A DNA stretch of 64,000 nt from Maea johnstoni (GCA_963942565.1 CAWWDR010000962.1:1-64000), one strand, 5' to 3'; shown: positions 35,024-44,708, numbered from the stretch's first letter. The notes: generated by a model from the letters alone, not told the origin. A program made the numbers and translations.

Positions 35024-36010
35024 ATGGAAGAAATGACTGTCAAAGAGCGATTTCATGCCTCTCTAAATAAAGAACCAGTTGACAGACTGCCTATTATGGA
35101 ATGGGCTGTGTGGTGGGACCAGACCGTGAACCGCTGGAAATCGGAAGGGCTGCCCGATACAGATCGTTACAAAATGTACGAGTATTTCGGATTGGACATG
35201 TACAGGGAAACAGCTTGTGTCGCTCAATCGCTTGAAACTCCCCGACCGGCTTCTCACGGTGCCGGAATCGCATCAACAGAAGAGGAGTACGAGAAAATAC
35301 TGCCTACCCTATTCAAGCCTTACAGATTCAGCGAAGAGGAAAAATCCTGGATAAAGGATAACAAAGAGGGAAAAAATATATTCCGCTTCGGCATGCAGGG
35401 TTTTTTCTGGTATCCCAGAGAATTGTTCGGAATAGAAAATCACCTTTACGCCTTCTATGATGAACCGGAACTCATGCACCGTATGAACGAAGATCTCTGT
35501 AACTATTTATGTCAAACCATCGATTATGTCCATGAGCATATTGAACCGGACTTTGTCACCTTTGCCGAAGATATGAGTTACAACCACGGCCCCATGGTCA
35601 GCCGCGAGACATATGAGGAATTCATTCTTCCTTACAACAAAAGAATAATTAAGAAATATGAAGGAACGAAAACCCATACCATAATCGATTCCGACGGGGA
35701 CATAACCGATCCCATCCAATGGTTCCAGGACGCCGGAATGGGTGGAGCACTGCCATTGGAGAGACAGGCGGGAGTGGATATCGATGTTCTGCAGCAGAAA
35801 TATCCCGACTTCAAATGCATCGGTCATTTTGATAAGACGGTCATGCATTTGGGAGAAAAGGCGATCAGGAAAGAATTTGAAAGAGTTATTCCCGCAGCGA
35901 AAAAAGGGGGATATATCATCAGTGTCGATCACCAGACTCCACCGGAAGTTTCCATGGAAGACTATAAGCTGTATATCAAACTGTTTAAGGAATATGGGCG
36001 CTGTACTTAA
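35024..36010 (+). CDS. UroD superfamily protein, copy 3
   Basis: A 328-residue UroD-like protein: EEMTVKERFHASLNKEPVDRLPIMEW, FGMQGFFWYPRELFG, FVTFAEDMSYNHGPMVSRETYEEFILPYNKRI and a late GGYIISVDHQTPPEVS, all typical of the COG0407 group. At the methyltransferase zinc site it has IIDSDGDI, so no HxC. An open frame runs upstream to 34889, but the ATG at 35024 preceded by AAGGA is the start. It is divergent from AraC copy 3. Substrate unknown. Confidence 0.82.
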   Translation: MEEMTVKERFHASLNKEPVDRLPIMEWAVWWDQTVNRWKSEGLPDTDRYKMYEYFGLDMYRETACVAQSLETPRPASHGAGIASTEEEYEKILPTLFKPYRFSEEEKSWIKDNKEGKNIFRFGMQGFFWYPRELFGIENHLYAFYDEPELMHRMNEDLCNYLCQTIDYVHEHIEPDFVTFAEDMSYNHGPMVSRETYEEFILPYNKRIIKKYEGTKTHTIIDSDGDITDPIQWFQDAGMGGALPLERQAGVDIDVLQQKYPDFKCIGHFDKTVMHLGEKAIRKEFERVIPAAKKGGYIISVDHQTPPEVSMEDYKLYIKLFKEYGRCT

Positions 36011-36033
36011 TATATGCCCTAATAGTATTAATC

Positions 36034-36180
36034 GGGGCTGTTGCAAAAGTCGAAAACCCTGATTTCAAGGCCCCTCTCAGTCTCCCCGACGGGGAGAAGT
36101 TAAAAAAGAATCTCTTCCCCCCTCCTTTGGAGGGGTTGGGGGAGGTCTGGAATAGTAGCATTTACTTTTGCAACAGCCCC
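36034..36180. mobile_element. 147-base MITE-like element with nested hairpins
   Basis: Perfect 17-base terminal inverted repeats GGGGCTGTTGCAAAAGT (36034-36050) and its complement (36164-36180) enclose two perfect internal hairpins: TCTCCCC/GGGGAGA (36081-36097) and CCCCTCC/GGAGGGG (36119-36135). It has no coding capacity. The ends resemble those of IS5/IS1182-type elements, so it may be moved by such a transposase in trans. No clear target duplication is seen. The rest of the 36011-36389 stretch shows no gene. Confidence 0.82.
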
Positions 36181-36410
36181 CTTAAAATTATAACCTGTAT
36201 CAAATTTTTCCATTATAATTTTTAGCTCCCCTCTTTACAAATATTTAAATGCCAACAAAAGCAGTTTTCCCAATAAATATCAACTTTACTGTTTTTCATT
36301 GAGTATATCCATTACCATTTAATTTATATTCATTTTAACTTGAGATTTAAGATCCTCAACCAACAAAATAAGACAAATAGTGAATAATAATGCACAGAAC
36401 AGGGAAAAAA

Positions 36411-37538
36411 ATGAAAAACAAAGACATAGCAAATAATCCTTACGGACTCTCTATAAATGACAGACAATGGATGCGTGAAGCTGCCATTACTCAACTCAAA
36501 GGATGCCGGGTCCAAGGTCCCGACGGCACCTGGCTACACACACCCGATGGCGTGGGAAATTATAAAGCGCAATGGACTCGAGACACTTATTATATGATTG
36601 AATATGCCGGTGATTTGCTGGATCAAAATGATATAAGAGCCGCCATAGACTATCTGCTCAACGGCCAAAGAGAAGACGGGTGTATCCCGGATCGTGTTAA
36701 CATAGAAGGAAAGGCTGTTTATAGCCCCGGTCCGCCGAATAAGCCAATGGCAGATCATGCATTGGACAACGGTTCCTTTATGGCTTTAATGGTCTGTTCC
36801 TATTTGGACCAATACGACGATAAAAACTATTTCAAAGATGTAGAAATAAAGCTAAGAAAGGGTATGGATCAGATCAATCTCTCTGATTACGGCCTGGTCT
36901 ATAATGATCCGGACAACCCACAGTGTGTATACGGCTTTACTGATATTGTAAAGAAAACAGGAAATCTTCTTTTCAGTTCCCTCATATATTACCATGCATG
37001 CGTACAATTGAAACGTCATTGTAAAAGAACGAATTGTGGAGATGCTGAGGAATATGGAAAACGGGCTGAATTAATTAAAAAGAATATCTACAGGCTTTGG
37101 GATGATCAGTCGGGTATGTTCATGGCAGCAGATCGCGATTGCAGGCAGATCGACATATGGGGAAATGCCTATGCTATTGAAGTTGGTATAACCAGCCCTG
37201 AGCAGGAGAAGAAGATAAGTGACTATCTGATCTCAAATTATGAACAGATCGTACAGCGGGGACAAGTCAGGCATCTCCCTGCAAAAGAAACTCATTGGCA
37301 GCAATTATTTCATTCGTGCGAAGAAGGGACATATCAAAATGGTGCGTTCAGGGCGACTCCCTTGGCATGGATAGTTCCTGTCTATGGAAAATATAGTCCC
37401 GAAATAGCTCAGCAAATGCTTCAGGAGGTCATTAATGATTTTCAGGCCAACGGCATTAATGAATGTATTAATGGTGAATATCTGAAAGTTCCCGATTTTG
37501 TGGTTAGCGCTACTAACGTATATGCACTGACCCGTTAA
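36411..37538 (+). CDS. Six-hairpin glycosidase-like protein
   Basis: A 375-residue (alpha/alpha)6-type protein without signal peptide. Helical-barrel segments include VGNYKAQWTRDTYYMIEYAGDLL, DYLLNGQREDGCIPDRVN, MADHALDNGSFMALMVCSYLDQY and FMAADRDCRQIDIWGNAYAIEVG. The WTRDT and DxGxxP patterns recall GH15/GH63/GH78-like enzymes, but I cannot place the family. An ATG at 36390 is in frame; the one at 36411 follows AGGGA and fits better. It stands alone after UroD copy 3 and the MITE. A hydrolase for a small glycan is likely. Confidence 0.65.
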   Translation: MKNKDIANNPYGLSINDRQWMREAAITQLKGCRVQGPDGTWLHTPDGVGNYKAQWTRDTYYMIEYAGDLLDQNDIRAAIDYLLNGQREDGCIPDRVNIEGKAVYSPGPPNKPMADHALDNGSFMALMVCSYLDQYDDKNYFKDVEIKLRKGMDQINLSDYGLVYNDPDNPQCVYGFTDIVKKTGNLLFSSLIYYHACVQLKRHCKRTNCGDAEEYGKRAELIKKNIYRLWDDQSGMFMAADRDCRQIDIWGNAYAIEVGITSPEQEKKISDYLISNYEQIVQRGQVRHLPAKETHWQQLFHSCEEGTYQNGAFRATPLAWIVPVYGKYSPEIAQQMLQEVINDFQANGINECINGEYLKVPDFVVSATNVYALTR

Positions 37539-37570
37539 GTACGATTAATCAAATATCGTTCTGAGAAAAC

Positions 37571-37629
37571 TTGACAAATGAAACATACATGCTTATTGTG
37601 ACTTTATAGTCATATGACTATAAAGTCAC
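37571..37629 (+). promoter_or_regulatory. tetR promoter with perfect 32-base palindrome
   Basis: A TTGACA -35 box (37571-37576), 17 bases, and TATTGT (37594-37599) as -10. Overlapping the -10 is a perfect palindrome of 16-base arms, GTGACTTTATAGTCAT (37598-37613) and its complement (37614-37629), directly ahead of the AAGGAG site (37629 on) of the regulator gene. It is the likely operator for the TetR protein. The exact match over 32 bases is longer than most TetR sites. Confidence 0.85.
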
Positions 37630-37644
37630 AAGGAGCAGTATAAA

Positions 37645-38283
37645 TTGCCTAAGCAGACATTTTTTAATCTTAAAGAGGAAAAGCGACAGAAAATTGTGAA
37701 TTCCTCAATCAAAGAATTTTCTTTGCGGGGTTTTCACGGAGCCCGGCTCAATAATATTGTTGAAGAAGCGGGCATAGCCAAAGGAAGCTTCTATCAGTAT
37801 TTCGAAGATCTGGAGGATGTGTACATCCATTTGATGAGCACCATTGCACAACAGAAGATTGAGGCCATCCGTAAAGAACTGGAAAAACATGAGACCGATG
37901 ATATCTTTACCAAATTGGCTCTGGCGCAAAAAGCGGGATTTCACTTTATAGATAGTTATAAAGAAGATGTCCTCGCAATGATGAATCACCCTCTTCCCTC
38001 CTTTGTCTACACTTCATCTGAGTTCAAACTAATTAAAGAGACAACTGAAGAGGCTTTTTTCGGCCCGCTTATAAAAGAAGCCATAGCCAAAGGGGAAATA
38101 ATCGACAATGAGGATCTGGTTTATTCGGTTCTATCTCATTCGGGATCAATGATTCGTCAATATCTTATACACAAAACCCATTCCCATGATTATGTCAAGA
38201 TTTACAGCGATGAGGAAGCTTATAACGATGCAGTCACTCTCATCATCAATTTTATAAAAAAAGGCCTGAAGGCTACTAAATAG
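37645..38283 (+). CDS. TetR/AcrR-family transcriptional regulator
   Basis: A 212-residue regulator. The helix-turn-helix is in residues 10-55 (KRQKIVNSSIKEFSLRGFHG, NNIVEEAGIAKGSFYQYFEDLEDVYIHLM). The ligand domain is helical and without clear family match. The start is a TTG after AAGGAG. It lies 11 bases before a phosphotransferase-like gene and is followed by an MFS exporter, with a perfect palindrome in front; it probably represses the whole operon until a drug-like ligand binds. Confidence 0.9.
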   Translation: MPKQTFFNLKEEKRQKIVNSSIKEFSLRGFHGARLNNIVEEAGIAKGSFYQYFEDLEDVYIHLMSTIAQQKIEAIRKELEKHETDDIFTKLALAQKAGFHFIDSYKEDVLAMMNHPLPSFVYTSSEFKLIKETTEEAFFGPLIKEAIAKGEIIDNEDLVYSVLSHSGSMIRQYLIHKTHSHDYVKIYSDEEAYNDAVTLIINFIKKGLKATK

Positions 38284-38294
38284 GAGAAAATACA

Positions 38295-40808
38295 ATGACA
38301 GAACTTATTTATTCTTTTAATACAAAAAAGAGTCCTCTGCTGACAGAAGTAGGAGGCAAAGCAATGAGCCTTATCAGCACGACAAAGGCCGGAATGCCCG
38401 TACCCGGAGGATTAGCTCTGACAGTAGCCTTTTTCCAGCCCTGGACCGATTCCATAAAAGGAACGAACCAGTGGAAAAGCCTTTTGCAGAATCCTGTCAG
38501 AGAAAACTGCGATGCAGTAAAAGCCATTGCTGAAAAGCTTGTATTGACAACTGACCAGAAATCACAGCTCAATAAGGCTATGACCGAAATGGATGGAACT
38601 GATGTATTCGCCGTACGATCGTCCTCTCCCGAAGAGGATCTCTCGGGAACCAGTTTTGCAGGAATGTACGAAACATACCTGGGAACAACAAGAAGCCAGC
38701 TGGAAGATACCATCGCTAAAGCCTACAGCTCCATGTTCGATTACAGAGTTATGGAATACAAAGCTCAGAACAGCTTGAAGCTGGAAGGAACCTGTATCTC
38801 TGTAATTATTCAAAAACAGGTTGCCAGCGATGTGAGCGGCGTGGGATTTTCCCTCAATCCGATGAATAACTGTTACGACGAAGTGATGATCAACGCCTCT
38901 TTCGGACTGGGAGAAGCGATTGTATCGGGGATTGTCACCCCCGATACCTATGTCTACGATGCATCTGAAAAAAAGATCCTGGAAAAGAAAGTCAATAAAA
39001 AAGAACAGGCGCTGACTGATGAGCAGATAGTAGAACTTTCAGCTCTCATAAAAAAATGCGAAGAACACTACGGCAAACCCATAGATACGGAATGGGCTTA
39101 TGAAACGGGACAGCTCTACCTCCTGCAGGCACGGCCAGTCACCACCCACATCCCCTTCTATTCAGAACTGATGACAAAACCGGGTGAACCCAAGAATATC
39201 TACTTGGATATGATGGGACTCACTCAGGGATTCACCGATACCATGAGTATTCTGGGCATGGAGATCTTTGCCGCTATACTGGAAACCATAAAGGGTGAAA
39301 TAATGATCACATCACTGGATGGAACAACTCCAGCGCTCTATGGACGGATGTATTTCAACGTCAGCAATTTTTATAAAGGGAGCGGCAGGAAAATGACTGA
39401 AGCCTTCCTGAAGGGCTATGACGGGAATGTTAAGCGAATCTTTGAAAATATTGATTACAAAGAGTATACCCAGGGTCCCGTTCCCTCTGTGGTCAAAGGG
39501 CTGAAGGGTGGAATGTTTAAAATGAGCATGAAAATGATGCCCGCAGTCATAAAGGCTACAACGTCGGACTACAAGATTGTGATCAACAACTATCTGGCCG
39601 CAACTGAAAAGATAATGAAAGAGGCCGATGCAATGACAGTCGACGGCGATATATTCAACACCATCAGTAAAACCATAAGCGGTACAGCTGCCATTATGAA
39701 TGATATCGGAGCCATGATGCTCGGTATGCTGGCGGGACGCAAATTCCGCAAGATGTTCAAGGGTAGCGATATCGAAGCGGATATTATCTCACTCTGTATG
39801 GATCTCGATGGAAATGTCACCAGTGAAATGGGTTATCTCATGTTCCGTATGGCCTCTTATGCTGAGTTCAAACAGACCTCAACCCGAGAGGATTTTATGT
39901 CAAAAATCAACAACAGTAGCTATTCTTCTGATTTCATGACCGATTACAATGATTTTATGAAACGCTTCGGTGCAAGGGGGTTTATGGAAATAGATGTGGC
40001 CTCTCCACGGGTTTGGGAAGATCCCGCATCGGTTTTCGACAGATTGAAAGAGATAAATACCGAAGACAGTCAAATCAGCAACGTGAAAGAGAAGCGTCAG
40101 GCTGCATATGACCGACTGCTTGCCCTGGCAAGGGAAAAGAAAATTGAAAAGAAATTCCGGAAAACAGCTGAATACCTCCAGGGTACCTTTGGGTACAGGG
40201 AACATCCCAAATATGTTATCGTCTACGTCCTTGGAAAACTGCACAATGTTCTTTTGGAAGTTGGTGACAGATTTGTCAAGAACGGGCAGCTGGATAATAA
40301 TTATCAGATATTCGATCTCAACCTGAAGGATATTTCTGCCGCTTTAAATGATAACAAATTTGATGTGCAAAAACGTCGTGCAGCTAACCTGGAGCCCATA
40401 AGAAAATGCTCACATGTGAAAGACTGGCCCATGGTGATCGATTCAAGAGGTAAAATATTTAAACCACAGATATTGGCCGAAGAAGGCGACCTGGCGGGTG
40501 ATCCCATCGCTCCGGGTAAAATTACCGGACGAGCCAAGGTTCTCCGTTCTCCCTATGAGAAATCTCTGGAACCGGGAGAGATCCTTGTGACCAAAGCTAC
40601 TGAGCCCTCATGGACACCCATCTTCATTAATGCCGCAGGGGTAGTCATGGAAATAGGCGGAGCTCTTCAGCACGGCGGAATTATTGCCCGGGAATACGGA
40701 ATCCCCTGTGTGAGCGGTCTTATGGGAGCCATGGAAATTATTAATGACGGAGACCTTCTCGAAGTGGACGGAACCAACGGCGTCGTGAAAATTCTGGAAC
40801 CGGTATAA
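38295..40808 (+). CDS. Rifampicin-phosphotransferase/PEP-synthase-like enzyme
   Basis: An 837-residue protein. Residues 1-310 form the PPDK/PEP-synthase ATP-grasp domain (VGGKAMSLISTTKAGMPVPGG, VFAVRSSSPEEDLSGTSFAGMYETYLG, WAYETGQLYLLQARPV). A long middle domain (310-740) has no resemblance I can name. The C-terminal domain carries the swivelling phosphohistidine, H793, in GALQHGGIIAREYGIPCV. The TIM-barrel end of PEP synthase is absent, so the order ATP-grasp, substrate domain, His domain is that of Rph. With a TetR regulator and an MFS pump beside it, phosphorylation of a toxic small molecule is likely; the substrate is unknown. Confidence 0.82.
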   Translation: MTELIYSFNTKKSPLLTEVGGKAMSLISTTKAGMPVPGGLALTVAFFQPWTDSIKGTNQWKSLLQNPVRENCDAVKAIAEKLVLTTDQKSQLNKAMTEMDGTDVFAVRSSSPEEDLSGTSFAGMYETYLGTTRSQLEDTIAKAYSSMFDYRVMEYKAQNSLKLEGTCISVIIQKQVASDVSGVGFSLNPMNNCYDEVMINASFGLGEAIVSGIVTPDTYVYDASEKKILEKKVNKKEQALTDEQIVELSALIKKCEEHYGKPIDTEWAYETGQLYLLQARPVTTHIPFYSELMTKPGEPKNIYLDMMGLTQGFTDTMSILGMEIFAAILETIKGEIMITSLDGTTPALYGRMYFNVSNFYKGSGRKMTEAFLKGYDGNVKRIFENIDYKEYTQGPVPSVVKGLKGGMFKMSMKMMPAVIKATTSDYKIVINNYLAATEKIMKEADAMTVDGDIFNTISKTISGTAAIMNDIGAMMLGMLAGRKFRKMFKGSDIEADIISLCMDLDGNVTSEMGYLMFRMASYAEFKQTSTREDFMSKINNSSYSSDFMTDYNDFMKRFGARGFMEIDVASPRVWEDPASVFDRLKEINTEDSQISNVKEKRQAAYDRLLALAREKKIEKKFRKTAEYLQGTFGYREHPKYVIVYVLGKLHNVLLEVGDRFVKNGQLDNNYQIFDLNLKDISAALNDNKFDVQKRRAANLEPIRKCSHVKDWPMVIDSRGKIFKPQILAEEGDLAGDPIAPGKITGRAKVLRSPYEKSLEPGEILVTKATEPSWTPIFINAAGVVMEIGGALQHGGIIAREYGIPCVSGLMGAMEIINDGDLLEVDGTNGVVKILEPV

Positions 40809-42050
40809 ATGGCGAATAAAAATCTTAATCTTCTCCTGGCGGGACGTTTCGTCTCCGACACGGGGACGAGAATGCAATACACCATCCTCCCCCTCTACAT
40901 ACTCGATGTGGGTGGGACGGCGGCAACCATGGGGATATTTTCCCTTTTGACCATGCTGCCCCTCTTCCTCCTGCTCCCCTTCGGGGGAGTTGTGGGAGAC
41001 CGTCTCAACAGAAAGAAGATCATGGTAAACTCCGATCTTATCGCCGGAACATTCATATTATCACTGGGAGCTCTGGCTTATTTTCAACTGGTGAATCTGA
41101 TTTTGCTCATCGCCGTTCAGATGGCTGTGGGAATCGTATCGGTTTTCTTCGAGTCCTCCAGCAGGGGCATGATCCCCTCTATCGTAGAAAAAGATGATCT
41201 GACGGCGGCAAATTCCAAGGTCGCGACTCTTCGAACCATGGCGGGGATATTCGGACCCTTAGCCGGTGCGGCTCTCTATTCGACAGCAGGTGTTACAGTG
41301 GTTTTTCTGCTCAATGGAGTATCATTCCTGCTATCTGCTCTGAGCGAAACATTTATCCAATACACACATGAGAAAAAAGAGATCAAACAGGGAATGTCCG
41401 GTGTCTTTCACGACATGAAAGAGGGAGCTGTTTTTATCAGGGATAATAAACTGATACTGAATCTCTGTATCTACTTCTTTATGATAATGACTCTGATCAG
41501 TCCGATTTTTGTCATTGTGCTCCCGCTAATGTTCAAAAGCAACTTGAATTATGGAGACACTTTCTATGGGGCACTGCAGACCTTTCAGATGGCAGGCTAC
41601 CTTACAGGAGCGATCACTGTAGGTGTCATCGGCAAAAAGATAAGTACTGAGCAATCATTTAGAATCGGAAACAAGCTTCTGGCATTTTTTATTATCCCCT
41701 TTGCCTTGGTCATGTTTCCCTTTGTCTACTCCACTCTGGGTAATGGCAGTATCGCCTATTTCAGCCTTTACGCCCTGACGCTTCTTCTACTCAGTTCGGC
41801 TTTTGCCTTTATCAGCATACCCGTTCAGACCATTATTCAGAAGACCACTCCGCCCGAATATATGTCACGGGTGTTCTCCATAATGGGTCTAATATCCAAA
41901 GGAGGAATGCCAATAGGAGCCTTTATCCTGGGGATGATACTCAATGATGTAAGTATCCATTGGACCATGGCGGCTATGACGGCCATTTTAATTCTGGTTA
42001 TTCTTATTTTTAACGGGGGGATTGTAAAAAAGGGAAGTATTCCGGTTTAG
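40809..42050 (+). CDS. MFS transporter, likely exporter
   Basis: A 413-residue permease with about 12 membrane helices. Motif A is seen in FGGVVGDRLNRKKIMV (residues about 57-72), followed by a long cytoplasmic loop (FIQYTHEKKEIKQGMSGVFHDMKEG). The family (MFS_3/enterobactin-exporter-like) usually exports drugs or siderophores. The ATG is adjacent to the stop of the phosphotransferase gene, so they are co-transcribed. Substrate inferred from context only. Confidence 0.88.
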   Translation: MANKNLNLLLAGRFVSDTGTRMQYTILPLYILDVGGTAATMGIFSLLTMLPLFLLLPFGGVVGDRLNRKKIMVNSDLIAGTFILSLGALAYFQLVNLILLIAVQMAVGIVSVFFESSSRGMIPSIVEKDDLTAANSKVATLRTMAGIFGPLAGAALYSTAGVTVVFLLNGVSFLLSALSETFIQYTHEKKEIKQGMSGVFHDMKEGAVFIRDNKLILNLCIYFFMIMTLISPIFVIVLPLMFKSNLNYGDTFYGALQTFQMAGYLTGAITVGVIGKKISTEQSFRIGNKLLAFFIIPFALVMFPFVYSTLGNGSIAYFSLYALTLLLLSSAFAFISIPVQTIIQKTTPPEYMSRVFSIMGLISKGGMPIGAFILGMILNDVSIHWTMAAMTAILILVILIFNGGIVKKGSIPV

Positions 42051-42122
42051 TAATTCAACTAAACGATCCGTTCATTGCAGTCCTTCTATAATTGAATTAC
42101 ATTCTCATTGAGGTAATAAAAA

Positions 42123-42707
42123 ATAAGTAATGAGCAAATCGGAAAGCTAATCCGACGGCTTCGTCTTGATAAAAAGATGACCCAAAAAGCTTTGGCAAAT
42201 ATTCTGAATGTGACTGAGCAGGCCGTATCGAAATGGGAAAGAGGAATTGGTCTGCCGGATATAAGTTATTTGCCTAAGCTGGCAGATTGTTTAGAGGTAA
42301 ATTTAAATGATTTGCTTCAGGGAAATCTCAATGAAAATGAAATCGAGGGAAGTCTGTTGAAAGAAATACACTTTTATATATGTCCGTCTTGTGAAAATCT
42401 GGTATTCAGTGCCAAAACAGCCAATATTTCCTGCTGCGGAAGAACAATTACTGAAAGCAATTCCCGGAAGGCTGACAATAAAGAGCAAATGATCGTTGAG
42501 AAAGTAGAATACGATTGGTATATCACTTCAAATCATCCTATGAAAAAAAACGATTACATATCCTTCTCGGCCTTTTTTATAAATGGCAAATTCGAAGTGT
42601 ACACACACTACCCCGAATGGAATTATGAATTGAGAATCCCACAGACTGGCAGAAGGAGACTATACTGGTATTCCCCAAAAGATGGCCTTAAGTATCAATC
42701 ACTTTAG
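42123..42707 (+). CDS. XRE-type helix-turn-helix protein, start codon uncertain
   Basis: A DNA-binding domain (IGKLIRRLRLDKKMTQKALANILNVTEQAVSKWERGIGLPDISYLPKLADCLEVNLNDLL, in pieces) followed by a zinc-ribbon-like CPSCENL and a C-terminal domain of unknown role. The first helix lies upstream of the only in-frame ATG (42177), which would remove it. A frame open back to ATA at 42123, nine bases after GAGG (42110-42113), gives SNEQIGKLIRRLR and matches homologues. So the start is either a rare ATA or a mutated ATG. Length about 194 residues. It is not clearly tied to its neighbours. Confidence 0.75.
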   Translation: MSNEQIGKLIRRLRLDKKMTQKALANILNVTEQAVSKWERGIGLPDISYLPKLADCLEVNLNDLLQGNLNENEIEGSLLKEIHFYICPSCENLVFSAKTANISCCGRTITESNSRKADNKEQMIVEKVEYDWYITSNHPMKKNDYISFSAFFINGKFEVYTHYPEWNYELRIPQTGRRRLYWYSPKDGLKYQSL

Positions 42708-42717
42708 GCATAGAGAT

Positions 42718-43068
42718 TCATTTGCGGAGTATTTTCTCCATTGCCTTCCCCCTGGCAAGCTCGTCAATGAGTTTGTCCAGATAGCGGATCTCTTTCATCA
42801 TAGGATCTTCTATCTCTTCAACACGGATTCCGCAAACCACGCCTTTGATCAGATTTCTATTGGGATTAAGTTTGGGGCATTCGGATATGAAGGTCTGAAA
42901 ATCTGTCTCCATTTTAAGTTGCATTTCCAGCTCATTTTGGCTGTAGCCCATGAGCCAGCGTATTATTTCATCCACTTCCTCTTTTGTCCGCCCTTTCTTT
43001 TCCGCTTTGGCAATGTAATGAGGGTAAACACTGGCGAAAGTCATTGTAAGAACCTTATTCTTGGTCAT
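42718..43068 (-). CDS. DUF2200 family protein
   Basis: A 116-residue protein matching DUF2200 along its length: [38 protein letters not shown], then [42 protein letters not shown]. The function is unknown. It lies 11 bases after the stop of the alkylation-repair gene, in the same direction, so the two are probably co-transcribed. Confidence 0.88.
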   Translation of the reverse strand: MTKNKVLTMTFASVYPHYIAKAEKKGRTKEEVDEIIRWLMGYSQNELEMQLKMETDFQTFISECPKLNPNRNLIKGVVCGIRVEEIEDPMMKEIRYLDKLIDELARGKAMEKILRK

Positions 43069-43079
43069 AATTGCATCTC

Positions 43080-43781
43080 CTATAACTTCAGTCCGAATTT
43101 ATTAACAGCATATTGACTGGTTAGATTTTTAACCACATCAAAGGGATCGCAATGCTGCCCCTCCTCGTTAAAGTCTATCGGTCCGATTTTCTTTGCCAGA
43201 ATCAGAGCCTTTTCATGGAGGATTATATTTCTCATGCCGATCCCCTGAACGGCACCCCCCATTGCCAGCAGAACTTGTTTATCCGCATTAGAAAAATGTT
43301 CATCAATGTAGTGCAATTTTTCTAAAAAATATTCATCATCGGGAGCACTTTTCTTTTTTGATTTTGACAATTCATAAAGCAGTCCGTAAGCGCAGCGTAT
43401 TCGGATCTGATCTTTGCTGATTATCCACTTATTTACGAATTCCCTGGCAAATTCTGCTTTACCCAGTGTTGCATCACAGGAGGAGAAAACATGAATCAAA
43501 TACCCGCCCTCCAGTTGCTCAACCTGTTTTTCCACCTGCTCTCTCGTGAGCGTTTTCGGATTATCAATTAATAATGAGATGATTTTCGCATCATGATTGT
43601 TTGAGTTCCACAGTTCTCCTGCTAATCCGGCATCGCGACCAATTTTTTTTGCCAGCTTCCGCAATATGGTCAAGCCAATGCCATAACTCTCTAAATTGCT
43701 TCTATTGGTTTTGAGCCAGTTGTCAATTCCACGCTGATTTTTATTCTCTTCCAGCAATTGAAACACTTCTTTTTTATTCAT
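43080..43781 (-). CDS. DNA alkylation repair protein (AlkD-like)
   Basis: A 233-residue HEAT-repeat-like helical protein: [65 protein letters not shown] and [13 protein letters not shown] are typical of the DNA alkylation repair family (PF08713). AlkD-type enzymes excise alkylated bases without base flipping. The ATG is preceded by a weak site. It is followed by a DUF2200 gene. Assignment is from family pattern; the catalytic aspartate was not confirmed. Confidence 0.82.
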   Translation of the reverse strand: MNKKEVFQLLEENKNQRGIDNWLKTNRSNLESYGIGLTILRKLAKKIGRDAGLAGELWNSNNHDAKIISLLIDNPKTLTREQVEKQVEQLEGGYLIHVFSSCDATLGKAEFAREFVNKWIISKDQIRIRCAYGLLYELSKSKKKSAPDDEYFLEKLHYIDEHFSNADKQVLLAMGGAVQGIGMRNIILHEKALILAKKIGPIDFNEEGQHCDPFDVVKNLTSQYAVNKFGLKL

Positions 43782-43839
43782 AACTGGTATTAATGATAAT
43801 TTGAGTCTGCAAGTTCAATGATGAGCTTATTGTTTGTGC

Positions 43840-44708
43840 TTATTTCATAACTTTACGACGGGGAGCTCTCATTAAAAGCAAAGAGATCCAGACGCAGATT
43901 GTGAAATAGGCACTGTGCCATAAAAGAAATCCAAATCCCCAGTCGTTATAATCATGCGTAGCATTCACCACGAAAAAGGCTTCTTTAAAAGCTATCCAGC
44001 TGGATTTCAAAGGAGGTACATTCGTACGAAGTTGTTCTACTGCAGATGACCAGTACTCCAAAGGCAGGTGAAAAACCAGACCATAAGTACAGTATATGAC
44101 ACACCACGAAGCAACCACTATAGAAGCAATGCGCAGATCCTTCCATTCTTCCTGCCTCTTAGACCAGATGCGTTTGAGTTGAATTAAAGATAATGGCAGA
44201 ATTGAGAGAAAACCAATAGACCACAATGTTTCTTCAATAGCGAAAGACAATCGGCTTTTAAAGATTAAGCCTCCATAGGCGAAGAATTGAGCCAGAAAGA
44301 GGCTGATTACAATAATATACGGTCCTTTGGAGATCAGTCGGTAAATAAAAGATTGATTCCTTTCTGACGGAAGATCTTTTCAAATCTCAGTAAATAGAGT
44401 GAAAATAGCAGGGCAAAAGACATCTCGGCGAAAAAAGCCATAGTTCGGATAATCAGAGAACTATTAGCAATGGTATCAAACCATGCGAATTGAGTCAGAT
44501 ACCGGGAAACAAAAACAGATCGATAAGCAGCGACTACTGTAAAAATGATACTTGAAATCATCATTACTCGACTATAGGTATCAAAAGGCTGGGATAGTTT
44601 TTTACGACGAACAAAAACAATGTTTAGGCAAAAGGTCAGTTGAATCAGATTAAATACAACAATGATGATCCACCAGGGCCAAGCCCAGGATGTTAGGGTT
44701 TCATTCAT
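43840..44708 (-). pseudogene. Polytopic membrane protein of unknown function, one frameshift
   Basis: The N-terminal part (MNETLTSWAWPWWIIIVVFNLIQLTF, 44708 to about 44335) and the C-terminal part (LSFAIEETLWSIGFLSILPLSL to RAPRRKVMK, ending 43840) are in different frames, but the sequence between them stays open and hydrophobic in the second frame (YIIVISLFLAQFFAYGGLIF). One base change near 44335 would account for it. About eight membrane helices in all and 289 residues. GGAG precedes the ATG at 44708. I do not recognise the family. Confidence 0.7.

Noticed and set aside
26378-36010. UroD-like genes as haem biosynthesis genes
   Set aside because: Three different copies beside AraC regulators and glycosidases, with no other tetrapyrrole gene in the window, do not fit haem synthesis.
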